Positions 1 to 7,569 of a stretch of DNA of 17,508 bases are shown in pieces. Position numbers and translations under genes: made by a program. Every line of letters begins with the position of its first letter. Within the stretch, counting starts at the first letter, position 1. The stretch comes from Candidatus Methanophagales archaeon (GTDB lineage: Archaea > Halobacteriota > Syntropharchaeia > Alkanophagales > Methanospirareceae): the NCBI GenBank assembly GCA_030617585.1, contig JAUWVD010000006.1, positions 1-17,508 of the forward strand. Reading direction: 5' to 3'. Below the pieces are notes generated by a model. That model did not search any database. It had not been told where the DNA came from and worked only from the letters and a program-made list of their open reading frames with translations.

Positions 1-20
1 TAAATATTTTGAATACACAA

Positions 21-30
21 ATATTTAAAG
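21..30 (+). promoter_or_regulatory. TATA box, probably for a leaderless transcript
   Basis: ATATTTAAAG is a good archaeal TATA element centred about 27 bases before the ATG at 52. The expected start of transcription therefore falls on or next to the start codon. No Shine-Dalgarno sequence lies between the box and the ATG, which agrees with a leaderless mRNA. Confidence 0.5.
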
Positions 31-51
31 GTCTTTCTCTTATATTTACGT

Positions 52-1581
52 ATGGCGGAGACGAAGAAAAGCATAGAGGAGATAAACGAAAGAATTGAGG
101 ATGGCAGTGTTCATGTAGTGACGGCGGATAGAATGAGTGAGATAGTGACCGAGTTGGGTGCGGAAGAAGCAGCGAAAGAAGTAGACGTTGTCACCACGGG
201 CACTTTTGGCCCTATGTGCTCCTCAGGTGCATTTATCAACTTAGGTCAGGCAGATCCGCCAATAAGAATGCAGCGAGTGTGGCTTAATGATGTAGAAGCG
301 TATACAGGAATCGCAGCGGTAGATGCTTATATCGGCGCAACGCAATTATCAGAGAGCAAAGGCTTAGACTATGGCGGTGGATATGTAATAGAAGATTTAG
401 TAGCGGGTAAGCAGATAGATGTTAAGGCCCTTAGCTCTGGCACAGATTGCTATCCCAGAAAAGAGCTAGAAACAACAATTACGCTCGAAGACCTGAATCA
501 GGCGGTTATGTTAAATCCACGAAATGCCTTTCAGCGGCATGAAGTTGCAATAAACTCAGCAGACAGGGCATTATACACCTATATGGGCACGCTACTTCCG
601 AATTCGCGAAATGCTAATTATTGTGGTGCCGGCACACTGTCACCTATTTCTAACGATCCTGATTTCGAGACCATAGGGATAGGTACAAAGATTTTCCTCG
701 GTGGTGCTCAAGGCCATATAGTGGGGATGGGAACGCAGCATGAGCCTATTAGCCGCTTTGGAACATTAATGGTCTCCGGGAACTTGAAGGAGATGAGTCA
801 GGAATACATCAGAGGTGCCACCATATACAGGTATGGCGTGACGCTGTACGTAGGTATTGGAATACCGATACCTGTATTGAATGCAAGGATAGCGGCGAAA
901 ACAGGGGTACAGGATGCTGATCTTACAACAGAAGTGATTGATTTTAGTGTTCCCAGGAGAGAACGTCCTGTAATGAGAGAAGTAACATACGAGGAGTTAA
1001 AGTCTGGAACGATCGATATAGAAGGGCTGGAAGTGCCAACTTCGCCGCTTTCTAGTTTTTATATGGCGAATAAAGTTGCAGATGCGTTGAAGAGTGCGAT
1101 AAGCGGTGGTGAATTCTTCCTGACACCGCCAGTAGAGCGATTGCCTATAGATACTGTCTGTAAACCAATGAAACAGACGAAGGAACTGCCACCGGTGAAG
1201 GACGTGATGATACGAGAAGTTGCGACGATACGCGAGAGTGCAAGTATAGCAGATGCTGCGAAATTGATGATGGAATCTCAATTTACGCATATCCCTGTTA
1301 TATCAGAAGAAGGAATACTTGAAGGGATAGTAACCGCCTGGGATATATCAACGGCTGTGGCGATGCGGCATGAGGGTTTGGCGGAAATAATGACAAGGAA
1401 TGTGATAACTACGGATTCCGAGGAGCCTCTGGAGCTGGTGATAAGAAAGTTGGAGCAATATAACATTTCTGCGTTACCCGTCATTGACAGGGACCAAAGG
1501 GTCATTGGGATGATAACAAGTGATGGGATAAGTAGATTGATAGGTAAAGATCGGAGATGGCAATGGAAACTAAGAATCTGA
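52..1581 (+). CDS. L-aspartate semialdehyde sulfurtransferase-like protein (DUF39/HcyBio + two CBS domains)
   Basis: This 509-residue cytosolic protein has an N-terminal DUF39 (homocysteine biosynthesis) domain over roughly residues 10-370 and a tandem CBS pair at about 383-438 and 443-500. The Methanosarcina acetivorans homologue MA1821 turns aspartate semialdehyde into homocysteine, with sulfur carried on cysteines and a NIL/ferredoxin partner (MA1822). Two conserved-context cysteines are visible: C56 in FGPMCSSGAFIN and C133 in SSGTDCYPR. Their spacing matches the pair reported as essential in that family. The CBS repeats (THIPVI and ISALPVID cores) suggest control by an adenosyl ligand, which is inference. 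The ferredoxin partner is not in the window; it could lie upstream. The 3' end overlaps the next gene. The start is chosen at the first ATG after a TATA box; there is no ribosome binding site, so the mRNA is likely leaderless. Confidence 0.88.
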   Translation: MAETKKSIEEINERIEDGSVHVVTADRMSEIVTELGAEEAAKEVDVVTTGTFGPMCSSGAFINLGQADPPIRMQRVWLNDVEAYTGIAAVDAYIGATQLSESKGLDYGGGYVIEDLVAGKQIDVKALSSGTDCYPRKELETTITLEDLNQAVMLNPRNAFQRHEVAINSADRALYTYMGTLLPNSRNANYCGAGTLSPISNDPDFETIGIGTKIFLGGAQGHIVGMGTQHEPISRFGTLMVSGNLKEMSQEYIRGATIYRYGVTLYVGIGIPIPVLNARIAAKTGVQDADLTTEVIDFSVPRRERPVMREVTYEELKSGTIDIEGLEVPTSPLSSFYMANKVADALKSAISGGEFFLTPPVERLPIDTVCKPMKQTKELPPVKDVMIREVATIRESASIADAAKLMMESQFTHIPVISEEGILEGIVTAWDISTAVAMRHEGLAEIMTRNVITTDSEEPLELVIRKLEQYNISALPVIDRDQRVIGMITSDGISRLIGKDRRWQWKLRI

Positions 1582-2627
1582 AAGTGGATTTGTTATGTCT
1601 GGGCGCAAGAGCGTCAGGCTTGGATAAGGGCAGGAAAGCGGGTGCGGGACCCGCCGCAGGAGGTATGTTCCTCTTTGGCGGCACGGTAGTGAACGTGCCA
1701 ACACAGAGCTGGTTCGTCGCTCAGTCACCATATACAGTGGAAGCCGAAGACGGAGGACGATATGTGATCAAGAGAGAAGATGAGCGAATCACCGAAGTTA
1801 AATTCCCGCAAGCGAAGTTCCAGGAGTTAAAGACTAAAGAGGGGATACCATATTATAAAATCGCTCTTCTACATGGTGCAAACTGCTTGGCTACTACCAC
1901 GATACAGACCTGCATTTACTGGAACACGGCAAAGCGATGTAAGTTCTGCGCAATTGAGCTCTCACTGAAAAGTGGTGCGACAATAGCGAAGAAGACGCCG
2001 GAACAGCTTGCCGAAGTGGCGCTTGCAGCGCAAAAGCTGGATCATGTGAAGCATGTAACACTTACTACGGGTACAACTTCCACACCTGACAATGGTATAG
2101 ACCACCTTCTGGAAATAGCGAGCGCGATAAAGGAAGCAACCGGGTTGCTTATTCATGCTCAATTCGAACCGCCCAAAGACCTTCGTATTATTGACCGGCT
2201 CTCGGATTCGGTTGATACCGTGGGTATTCATGGTGAGTCTTTCGACCGCGAAGTGCTGAAGTATGTGGCTCCGTGCAAGGCGGAGATACCGTTTCAGCAT
2301 TATGTGGATGCGTGGAAACGGAGTGTAGATGTTTTTGGCGATAGTCAAGTCAGTAGTTATGTGATTGTAGGACTGGGCGAGAGTGATGAATCTATTATAA
2401 ATGGCAGCAAGCTATTAGCGGAACTTGGCGTTTATCCCTTTATTGTGCCCCTACGTCCTATACCAGGTTCTTTGCTCGAGAAAGAGAAGCCGCCAAGTCC
2501 TGATAGGATGCGCAATATATACGAGCAGGTGGCGGTGATATTGCGCGATACTGGCGTAAGCCAGAAGAAGAATAAGGCGGGCTGTGTACGTTGTCGGGCG
2601 TGTTCGGCGTTGCCTGATTTCGAGTGA
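1563..2627 (+). CDS. radical SAM protein, MSMEG_0568 family
   Basis: This 354-residue protein matches what I know of the MSMEG_0568-type radical SAM family over its whole length. Seen are an N-terminal GAGP block (about 27-30), FVAQSPY (about 51-57), ALLHGANCLATT (about 101-112), a cluster motif C117-x8-C126-x2-C129 in TCIYWNTAKRCKFCAIE, QVSSYVIVGLGE (about 262-273) and PLRPIPGS (about 296-303). It ends in a cysteine triplet C341, C344, C347 (GCVRCRACSALP). In bacteria the family travels with nitrilase and acyltransferase genes; its reaction is unknown to me. The reading frame also contains an ATG at 1557, but GGAG at 1553-1556 sits six bases before the ATG at 1563, so I prefer 1563. The gene overlaps the preceding sulfurtransferase by 19 bases, so translation is probably coupled. 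A bound Fe-S cluster and SAM chemistry are inferred from family membership. Confidence 0.85.
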   Translation: METKNLKVDLLCLGARASGLDKGRKAGAGPAAGGMFLFGGTVVNVPTQSWFVAQSPYTVEAEDGGRYVIKREDERITEVKFPQAKFQELKTKEGIPYYKIALLHGANCLATTTIQTCIYWNTAKRCKFCAIELSLKSGATIAKKTPEQLAEVALAAQKLDHVKHVTLTTGTTSTPDNGIDHLLEIASAIKEATGLLIHAQFEPPKDLRIIDRLSDSVDTVGIHGESFDREVLKYVAPCKAEIPFQHYVDAWKRSVDVFGDSQVSSYVIVGLGESDESIINGSKLLAELGVYPFIVPLRPIPGSLLEKEKPPSPDRMRNIYEQVAVILRDTGVSQKKNKAGCVRCRACSALPDFE

Positions 2628-2643
2628 ATGGTTTTTAAACCAT
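2628..2643. terminator. short palindrome after the radical SAM gene
   Basis: ATGGTTTTTAAACCAT folds into a 7-bp stem with a two-base loop immediately after the TGA of the radical SAM gene. It contains a T run but is not followed by one on the plus strand, so termination is only one possible role. Confidence 0.3.
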
Positions 2644-2644
2644 G

Positions 2645-2662
2645 AGATTACACAGATTTACA
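2645..2662. repeat. AGATTACAC-type dispersed repeat, copy 1
   Basis: AGATTACACAGATTTACA differs at two positions from the copy at 9846-9863 and resembles the arms of the inverted repeat at 12804-12886. It lies directly against the broken 5' end of the surface-protein remnant. Function unknown. Confidence 0.5.
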
Positions 2663-2665
2663 TAA

Positions 2666-3927
2666 AAAAAAAAGACCGCTAATAACCAAAAATTTACAGG
2701 CATAACAGTGGCAGCCTTGAAGGACTTTGGCAACAAACACATAACCAAAGATTGGAAGATAGGCGATTATACATTCCAGGTAAAGTCCAAAGCAGCAAAT
2801 GCGTGCGGGTTAGAAGTATCGAGCGATGTAAAACCGTTAAAGATACTAAAAGGTGAAATTTCAATTGATGCCGAGCCAACAAGTACTATGGAACTTGATA
2901 TCGTGACAGTTACTGTAACAGGTGTAGCAGGCGATGTGATAAGTGTTAAAGCAGATCCTTGCGCAGGTGCAAAGTTCATAGACGGCGTGGAAGACACACT
3001 AACGGGGGGGTGCACGTTTACGGACACTATAGATTCAGACGGCATCCGAAAGTATGTAATTAAATTTAACGATACCGGAGACTATACGATAATGGTAACC
3101 GTTCAAAGTGGTCCACGTGCTGGCGACTATGATACCGTAGACATAACAGTTTCCGAGAAAGGAGTGAAGTTTGATTTGCCATCTACGGTGGTAATCGGCG
3201 AGAAGCTAGATATAACGGGTATAGCTAATACTGGCACCTATGTTGATGTCTTTGTAGCTGATGTCTGTATGCCAAGCTGGATGATCTTGTGATAGGAGCT
3301 GACGGCACGTTCAGCAAAGAGGTAAGAACAACCGACGTCGGTATGACCGTACCCGGATTAGTAACGCTAAAGGCGTGGCTAGATTGCGCTAAAAAGCCTG
3401 GCGAAAGTCCACCCACAACAAGCGCAGACGGATCGGCCGTGATATTAGTGCTAAAAACACACTTAGATGCGACAATCCCAAATACGACAGTCGCTCCTGG
3501 CGACAGTTTCGATGTTTTTGGTAACGCATCTTCAGACTACGTTGAGATAGTGCTATTATCACCAGATGGCGGGAATGGTACAGGGATGGACGGTTTGTAT
3601 GGCACTACAATATACACCGTACCTACATTTTGCAATTCTACGAACTACTTTAATAACTTTTTTTACAAAAAGCTAAAAGTAGATAGCGATGCAGACAACG
3701 GTAATTACACGATAATCGTGCTCAACCCAGGAAGAGATAAAGCTTACGGCGATTCCAGTTATACCTATATTGACAGCATCTTAGATCTAGACGGAGAAGG
3801 TCCAGAACCCGGTGTAACCGATGTCTCAAACAAGACACAAGAGGAAATTGCGGCGATAATAAGCGATATAATTTATGCCACAGGCAGTGACGACTTCATG
3901 TGGATAGGAAATATAGTAGTAGTTTAA
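2666..3927 (+). pseudogene. surface (S-layer-like) protein remnant: 5' truncated and frameshifted
   Basis: One coding signal runs in two phases. The first part is open from 2666 (past the formal GTG at 2708) to a stop at 3290-3292. The second continues in another phase to 3927. The junction lies near 3263-3275: reading VDVFVADV in the first phase and then YAKLDDLVIGADGTF in the other gives a continuous protein, as if one base had been lost. There is no signal peptide and no proper start. The protein is threonine/aspartate-rich beta-domain material. Two blocks match the intact minus-strand gene at 13072-15483: a VKFDLPSTVVIGEKLDITG block, and a DGLYGTTIYTVP...DNGNYTIIVLNPGRD block ending in KTQEEIAAII and GSDD. 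In an intact gene this would be an exported cell-surface protein. A sequencing error could explain the frameshift but not the missing N-terminus. Confidence 0.72.
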
Positions 3928-3937
3928 ATAGCAATAG

Positions 3938-3980
3938 TATTCCCGCTGTTAGATCGGAATACGTGGGAATAACCTTTTTT
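3938..3980 (+). terminator. hairpin plus T-tract terminator
   Basis: TATTCCC (3938-3944) pairs with GGGAATA (3965-3971), and six T residues follow at 3975-3980. It lies 11 bases after the stop of the surface-protein remnant, where a terminator is expected. Confidence 0.55.
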
Positions 3981-4144
3981 ATTTGTATCGTTGACGAATA
4001 AATCCCAATGTCAAATACTTAGATTTTATGAAAAATCATAAGAGGGTTTATAATGCGCTAAGAGGACAGGTATCTCTGACTGAGCCACGACAGTTTCATG
4101 CTGCAATTAAAAGCGTATAAGGAGAATATTAGCGATTTACACGA
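3981..4144. other. intergenic stretch, no supported gene
   Basis: This stretch lies between the terminator and the toxin gene. A 30-codon frame starts at ATG 4028 and stops at 4118-4120. It has no ribosome binding site and no family I recognise. It could be the end of a decayed gene. Nothing else is visible. Confidence 0.3.
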
Positions 4145-4474
4145 TTACTCGATGTCTCCATGCGGTGATCGCCCTTCTCTTTCCCAGAATGCATGCAAGT
4201 TACGTGCACCATGAACAAAACCGATAATGTATACCATCTGTACCCTCACATGATAAATCAGGCGATAACTCCTCACGAAAAGTTCTCGAATACTCGTGTC
4301 ATCAAACTCAGGCACTACACGACCTCGCTCCGCGAGATAGGCTAATGAGCGTGCAGCATCTCGTGACTCACGAACAAATGCTGCAGCATAGTGTGGTGAG
4401 TCACGGGCTATATAGTCCGCAGCCTCTTCCAGATCGCTCCAAGCGGCCTCGGTCCACTTTACTTTCCGAGCCAT
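4145..4474 (-). CDS. ParE/RelE-superfamily toxin
   Basis: This 109-residue basic protein has the layout of ParE/RelE toxins: KVKWTEAAWSDLEEAADYIA at the start (strand then helix pair), a helix with AAAFVRESRDAARSLAYL, GRVVPEF, then IRELFVRSYRLIYHV and MVYIIGFVHGARNL as the beta-sheet core. The length (about 90-110) and the RELF/YRLIYHV core are typical. ParE toxins act on DNA gyrase and RelE toxins cleave mRNA on the ribosome; the sequence alone does not say which applies. The gene starts 16 bases inside the end of the antitoxin gene, so the two are translated from one mRNA. The role is inferred from family and context. The C-terminus (WEREGRSPHGDIE) extends slightly past the usual core. Confidence 0.85.
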   Translation of the reverse strand: MARKVKWTEAAWSDLEEAADYIARDSPHYAAAFVRESRDAARSLAYLAERGRVVPEFDDTSIRELFVRSYRLIYHVRVQMVYIIGFVHGARNLHAFWEREGRSPHGDIE

Positions 4475-4647
4475 TTACTCATTCTTCGCTCAATCTCTTC
4501 CTGGTCGATTATACGTCCTTTTTCTATATCTTCCAGCCCACGCTCAATCTTCTCTCGCACATAGATATAATACTGGATATCCTCGAACGACGAGTCATCG
4601 GGGATCTGCTCAAGTATCTTTCGTACTTCTTCTTTTGCTGTACTCAT
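4459..4647 (-). CDS. antitoxin partner of the ParE-like toxin
   Basis: This 62-residue acidic, helical protein is of the kind commonly found upstream of ParE-like toxins. It begins STAKEEVRKILEQIPDD and continues through FEDIQYYIYVREKIERGLED to a tail with QEEIERRMSKWLGK. The IPDDSSFEDIQYYIYVREKIERG stretch is characteristic of this antitoxin group. No classical ribbon-helix-helix or Phd DNA-binding segment is clear, so autoregulation cannot be read from the sequence. It precedes and overlaps the toxin gene by 16 bases, the usual order for type II modules. A purine-rich GAGGG lies a short distance before the ATG. Confidence 0.8.
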   Translation of the reverse strand: MSTAKEEVRKILEQIPDDSSFEDIQYYIYVREKIERGLEDIEKGRIIDQEEIERRMSKWLGK

Positions 4648-4727
4648 CCTTCTTTTCCCTCTATGGAGCTATACACATCTTTAGCTTAAACAAGTAATAC
4701 TAATAATATTAATTTTTTAAGGATAAC

Positions 4728-4737
4728 TTATATAAAG
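4728..4737 (-). promoter_or_regulatory. TATA box, probably for the toxin-antitoxin pair
   Basis: On the minus strand this reads CTTTATATAA. It is placed for a transcription start near 4705, giving a leader of about 58 bases before the antitoxin ATG. The element is nearly palindromic and could also fire on the plus strand, so orientation is uncertain. Confidence 0.4.
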
Positions 4738-4827
4738 ACGCTGTCAGAAGTATCATTAAAAAGCTTAAAATTTACAGGAATACCTATAACATAAGGCGTC
4801 CTAGACTCATTTATATAAACAAGGAAA

Positions 4828-4837
4828 CTTTATACAT
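4828..4837 (+). promoter_or_regulatory. TATA box for the 39-residue membrane protein
   Basis: CTTTATACAT is preceded by the purine-rich GGAAA, giving a BRE/TATA-like element. It predicts a start near 4858 and a leader of about 42 bases to the ATG at 4901. Another TATA-like TTATATAAAC lies just upstream at 4811-4820. Confidence 0.45.
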
Positions 4838-4900
4838 ATTGTCCGATTCTAATATTTGCCAACGGAATCAAAAATTTAAGAGGAGGGGTAAAAAGAAGAG

Positions 4901-5020
4901 ATGGTGAAAAGGAAAAGAGTGGAGAAAGATAGTAGTAGTAAGCGATGGCAGAAAGCGATAGTGGGCTTAATAATGGCCGGTATAATGATTGGTTCGGTGG
5001 TTGCACTATTTTCACTATGA
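4901..5020 (+). CDS. 39-residue single-pass membrane protein
   Basis: This small gene encodes a very basic head (MVKRKRVEKDSSSKRWQK) followed by one hydrophobic helix (AIVGLIMAGIMIGSVVALFSL) running to the C-terminus. The positive-inside rule places the head in the cytoplasm. Support for it being real is a strong AGGAGGGG at 4881-4888, 12 bases before the ATG, and a TATA element at a suitable distance upstream. The opposite strand is also open here (4830-5015), but its protein is low-complexity and has no such signals. I do not recognise a family. Small archaeal proteins of this shape include subunits of membrane complexes and Sec-associated proteins, but nothing here assigns it to one. It lies about 140 bases upstream of cdhA and could share regulation or be independent. 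Confidence 0.6.
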   Translation: MVKRKRVEKDSSSKRWQKAIVGLIMAGIMIGSVVALFSL

Positions 5021-5105
5021 TACTGCTGTGAAGCGCGAGTGCAACCGTTTTAGGTTCCTAAATTGCTTGGGTTACTAATGGCGTTGCAGAAACAAAAACC
5101 GTAAA

Positions 5106-5150
5106 GCTTAAAAAGTAAAAAGAAAGAGATGGAATATAGAGATAGAGGAG
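5106..5150 (+). promoter_or_regulatory. TATA-like element and ribosome binding site of cdhA
   Basis: GCTTAAAAAG (5106-5115), preceded by GTAAA, is a plausible TATA/BRE pair. GAGGAG at 5145-5150 sits seven bases before the ATG at 5158 and fixes the start. The leader would be about 20 bases. Confidence 0.42.
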
Positions 5151-5157
5151 AGCAGAA

Positions 5158-7557
5158 ATGGAAGAGATAAAAAAAGGTGGGCTTGTCGATATCCTCGACT
5201 TGAAAAATGTGAATATACACATAGGGGAGATAGAGGCTGAAGGCGAGGGAGAGGAAGAATGGGAGCCAATGGGGCCCCATCCAATGCCGCGCATCGCAAC
5301 GCTTCGAGACTGGGACTTTAAGCTATTGAATCGCTACAAACCGTTTTATGCGCCTATTTGCGACATGTGCTGCCTTTGCACATACGGGAAATGCGACCTC
5401 ACAGGTAACAAAAAAGGTGCATGCGGAATAAGGATGGATGCGCAGCAAGGACGGATTGTCCTTCTTGCTTGTTTGGTGGGTTGTAGTGCACATTGTGGCC
5501 ATGGTAGGCATCTTTTACATGATATGATAAAGAAGTTCGGTCCGGACGTGCCGATAGATTTCGGACCCGAAGTGGATATAGAAGCGCCCCTAACAAGATT
5601 GGTATGCGGAATAAAACCGAAAACAATCGGCGATTACGATGAAGTATTCAGTTACGTCGAGGAACAGATAGTTCAATTAGCAGATGCGCTTCATACAGGG
5701 CAGGAGGGCTCGTACATGGACTTCGAGTCGAAAGCGTTACACATGGGTATGCTCGATTCCCTGAACAAGGAAGCTGCGGATATTATTCAGATTGCGTGTT
5801 ATGGAATGCCCTCGAGCCACGAAGGCGGCGGACCTGACGTTCCTTTAGTTGATGTGGGTATAGGTACAATAGACACGAATAAACCCGTTATTATTGTTAT
5901 AGGGCATAACGTACCGCCGGCTGCCGATATAGGCGTGTATTTAACGGAAAACGACCTGGAAGACAAGGTAGAACTCGGTGGAATTTGCTGTACGTCTATT
6001 GACACCACGCGAGTGTACACCAAAGCAAAGATAGTATCCGCACTTGGCCGGCAACTGCGAGTACTGCGGGCTGGCATTGCGGATGTTGTCGTAACAGACG
6101 AGCAGTGCATCCGTGCAGACGTATTAGAACTCTGCCAGCGTGTTCAGTCGCCTATGATCGCAACGAACGACAAGGCAATGCACGGGCTGGTGGATCGCAC
6201 TGACGACGACCCGAATAAGATAGTGGACGACCTGGTTAGCGGCCGGGTACCCGGAGTCATAATACTCGAGCCTGACCAGGTAGGCGAGGTTGCGGTGAGG
6301 ACTGCGCTCCAAATGGATAAGAAGAGAAGGTCGCTAAAGTTTATACTCAGCGATGACGAATTCAAATATTACGTTAACGATTGCATCCTATGCGGGGGCT
6401 GTACGCTTGCATGTCCTAACGGTCTTCATATAGGCGAAGCAAATAAAAGTGCCGCTGCGGGCAACATAAAGCCACTTGCCGACTTGTTCGACATCTGTGT
6501 CGGCTGCGGTAGATGTGAGCAGGTATGTAAGAAGCATATCCCAATTGTAGATGTGATGACAAAAGCGGCTTATCCACAGTTGAAAGAAGAGAAAGGGCGG
6601 ATGCGAATAGGTAGGGGACCGATATGGGACAGTGAGATAAGAGAAGTGGGTGCCCCCCTTGTACTTGGAACTATACCCGGTATTATAGCACCGATAGGCT
6701 GCGGCAATTATCCCAATGGTACGAAGGATGCGTGGCTTATAGTAAAGGAGTTTGCAGAACGAAATTATATCGTTACGCTGACGGGTTGCATGGCGATAGA
6801 TTGTGCGCTCTGGAAAGATGAAGAAGGAAAAACGATATACGAGGCGCATCATGGTAGGTTCGATGCCGGAGGCGTGCTGAACATTGGCTCGTGCGTTTCC
6901 AATGCGCATATACACGGTGCCGCGATAAAAGTGGCAAGTATATTCGCAGGACGGCCATTGAGGGGTAATTATGAAGAGATCGCAGATTATATTTTGAGCC
7001 GAGTGGGCGCATGTGGTGTCGCATGGGGCGCGATGTCACAGAAGGCGGCTTCTATCGCTACGGGCTTTAATAGGCTTGGAGTTCCCGCAGTGGTAGGACC
7101 GCATGGTGCGAAATACAGAAGGGCGTTTATGAGTCGCCCGGACATAAAGGAAGATTGGAAACTGATAGATGCTACGGATGGTTCGGAGGTTTATGTCGAG
7201 CCGGGTCCGCAAGACCTACTCGTGGCGTGTGAAACGGTAGAGGAAGCGCTGCCGATGATGGCAAAGCTCTGCTTCCGGCCTTCGGATACCGATCGTGGAC
7301 GGTCTATAAAACTGACACATTACATAGACCTCAACCAGAAGTATCTTAGCACATATCCGCCGGATTGGCACCTATTCGTGAGGGGGGCAAGTGACCTTCC
7401 GATTGCTACGCGGAACGAGCTACTGAAGAAGCTGGAGGACGAGCAAAGCTGGAAGATAGACTGGAAGAAGAAGAAGATAGTAGAAGGTCCGATTAGGGGA
7501 TATAATCCCTCGTTTAACCCGACGAATTTAGAAAGGTTGATAAGAGGGAAGAAATAA
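5158..7557 (+). CDS. cdhA: CO dehydrogenase (ACDS complex) alpha subunit
   Basis: This 799-residue protein catalyses reversible CO oxidation to CO2 at a Ni-Fe-S C-cluster; the length is normal for archaeal CdhA. Cysteines for the B/D-type clusters lie at C68, C71, C72, C74, C79, C89 and around C105/C109/C113. All six C-cluster ligands found in the CODH family can be matched: H250 (GHNVPP), C278 (GGICCTS), C317 (DEQC), C515 (PIGCGNYPN), C544 (TGCMA) and C579 (GSCVSNAHI). Lysine 629 in SQKA and the histidine-rich HCGHGRHLLH (112-121) match catalytic and proton-relay positions. Two extra 4Fe-4S clusters typical of the archaeal form are present at C409/C412/C415/C419 and C447/C450/C453/C457. The gene is followed at 12 bases by cdhB. 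The cysteine set is complete, so the enzyme should be active. ACS-related genes are absent from this operon. Confidence 0.97.
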   Translation: MEEIKKGGLVDILDLKNVNIHIGEIEAEGEGEEEWEPMGPHPMPRIATLRDWDFKLLNRYKPFYAPICDMCCLCTYGKCDLTGNKKGACGIRMDAQQGRIVLLACLVGCSAHCGHGRHLLHDMIKKFGPDVPIDFGPEVDIEAPLTRLVCGIKPKTIGDYDEVFSYVEEQIVQLADALHTGQEGSYMDFESKALHMGMLDSLNKEAADIIQIACYGMPSSHEGGGPDVPLVDVGIGTIDTNKPVIIVIGHNVPPAADIGVYLTENDLEDKVELGGICCTSIDTTRVYTKAKIVSALGRQLRVLRAGIADVVVTDEQCIRADVLELCQRVQSPMIATNDKAMHGLVDRTDDDPNKIVDDLVSGRVPGVIILEPDQVGEVAVRTALQMDKKRRSLKFILSDDEFKYYVNDCILCGGCTLACPNGLHIGEANKSAAAGNIKPLADLFDICVGCGRCEQVCKKHIPIVDVMTKAAYPQLKEEKGRMRIGRGPIWDSEIREVGAPLVLGTIPGIIAPIGCGNYPNGTKDAWLIVKEFAERNYIVTLTGCMAIDCALWKDEEGKTIYEAHHGRFDAGGVLNIGSCVSNAHIHGAAIKVASIFAGRPLRGNYEEIADYILSRVGACGVAWGAMSQKAASIATGFNRLGVPAVVGPHGAKYRRAFMSRPDIKEDWKLIDATDGSEVYVEPGPQDLLVACETVEEALPMMAKLCFRPSDTDRGRSIKLTHYIDLNQKYLSTYPPDWHLFVRGASDLPIATRNELLKKLEDEQSWKIDWKKKKIVEGPIRGYNPSFNPTNLERLIRGKK

Positions 7558-7569
7558 GGGTGGTAAAAA

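Noticed and set aside
3255..3295. Programmed frameshift in the surface gene
   Set aside because: No slippery heptamer is visible at the phase change, and the missing 5' end already points to decay.
4028..4120. 30-codon frame with some protein-like character (LRGQVSLTEPRQFHAAIKS)
   Set aside because: Too short, no ribosome binding site and no family recognised; possibly the tail of a lost gene but not supportable.
4345..4689. 114-codon plus-strand frame
   Set aside because: It is antisense to the toxin-antitoxin pair, with low-complexity phenylalanine/serine/leucine-rich sequence.
5050..5299. Several overlapping minus-strand frames at the start of cdhA
   Set aside because: They are reflections of the purine-rich cdhA start region, giving phenylalanine/serine/leucine/proline-rich nonsense.
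6388..6915. 175-codon frame on the minus strand
   Set aside because: It is wholly inside cdhA in antisense; the cdhA frame carries all the cluster ligands.
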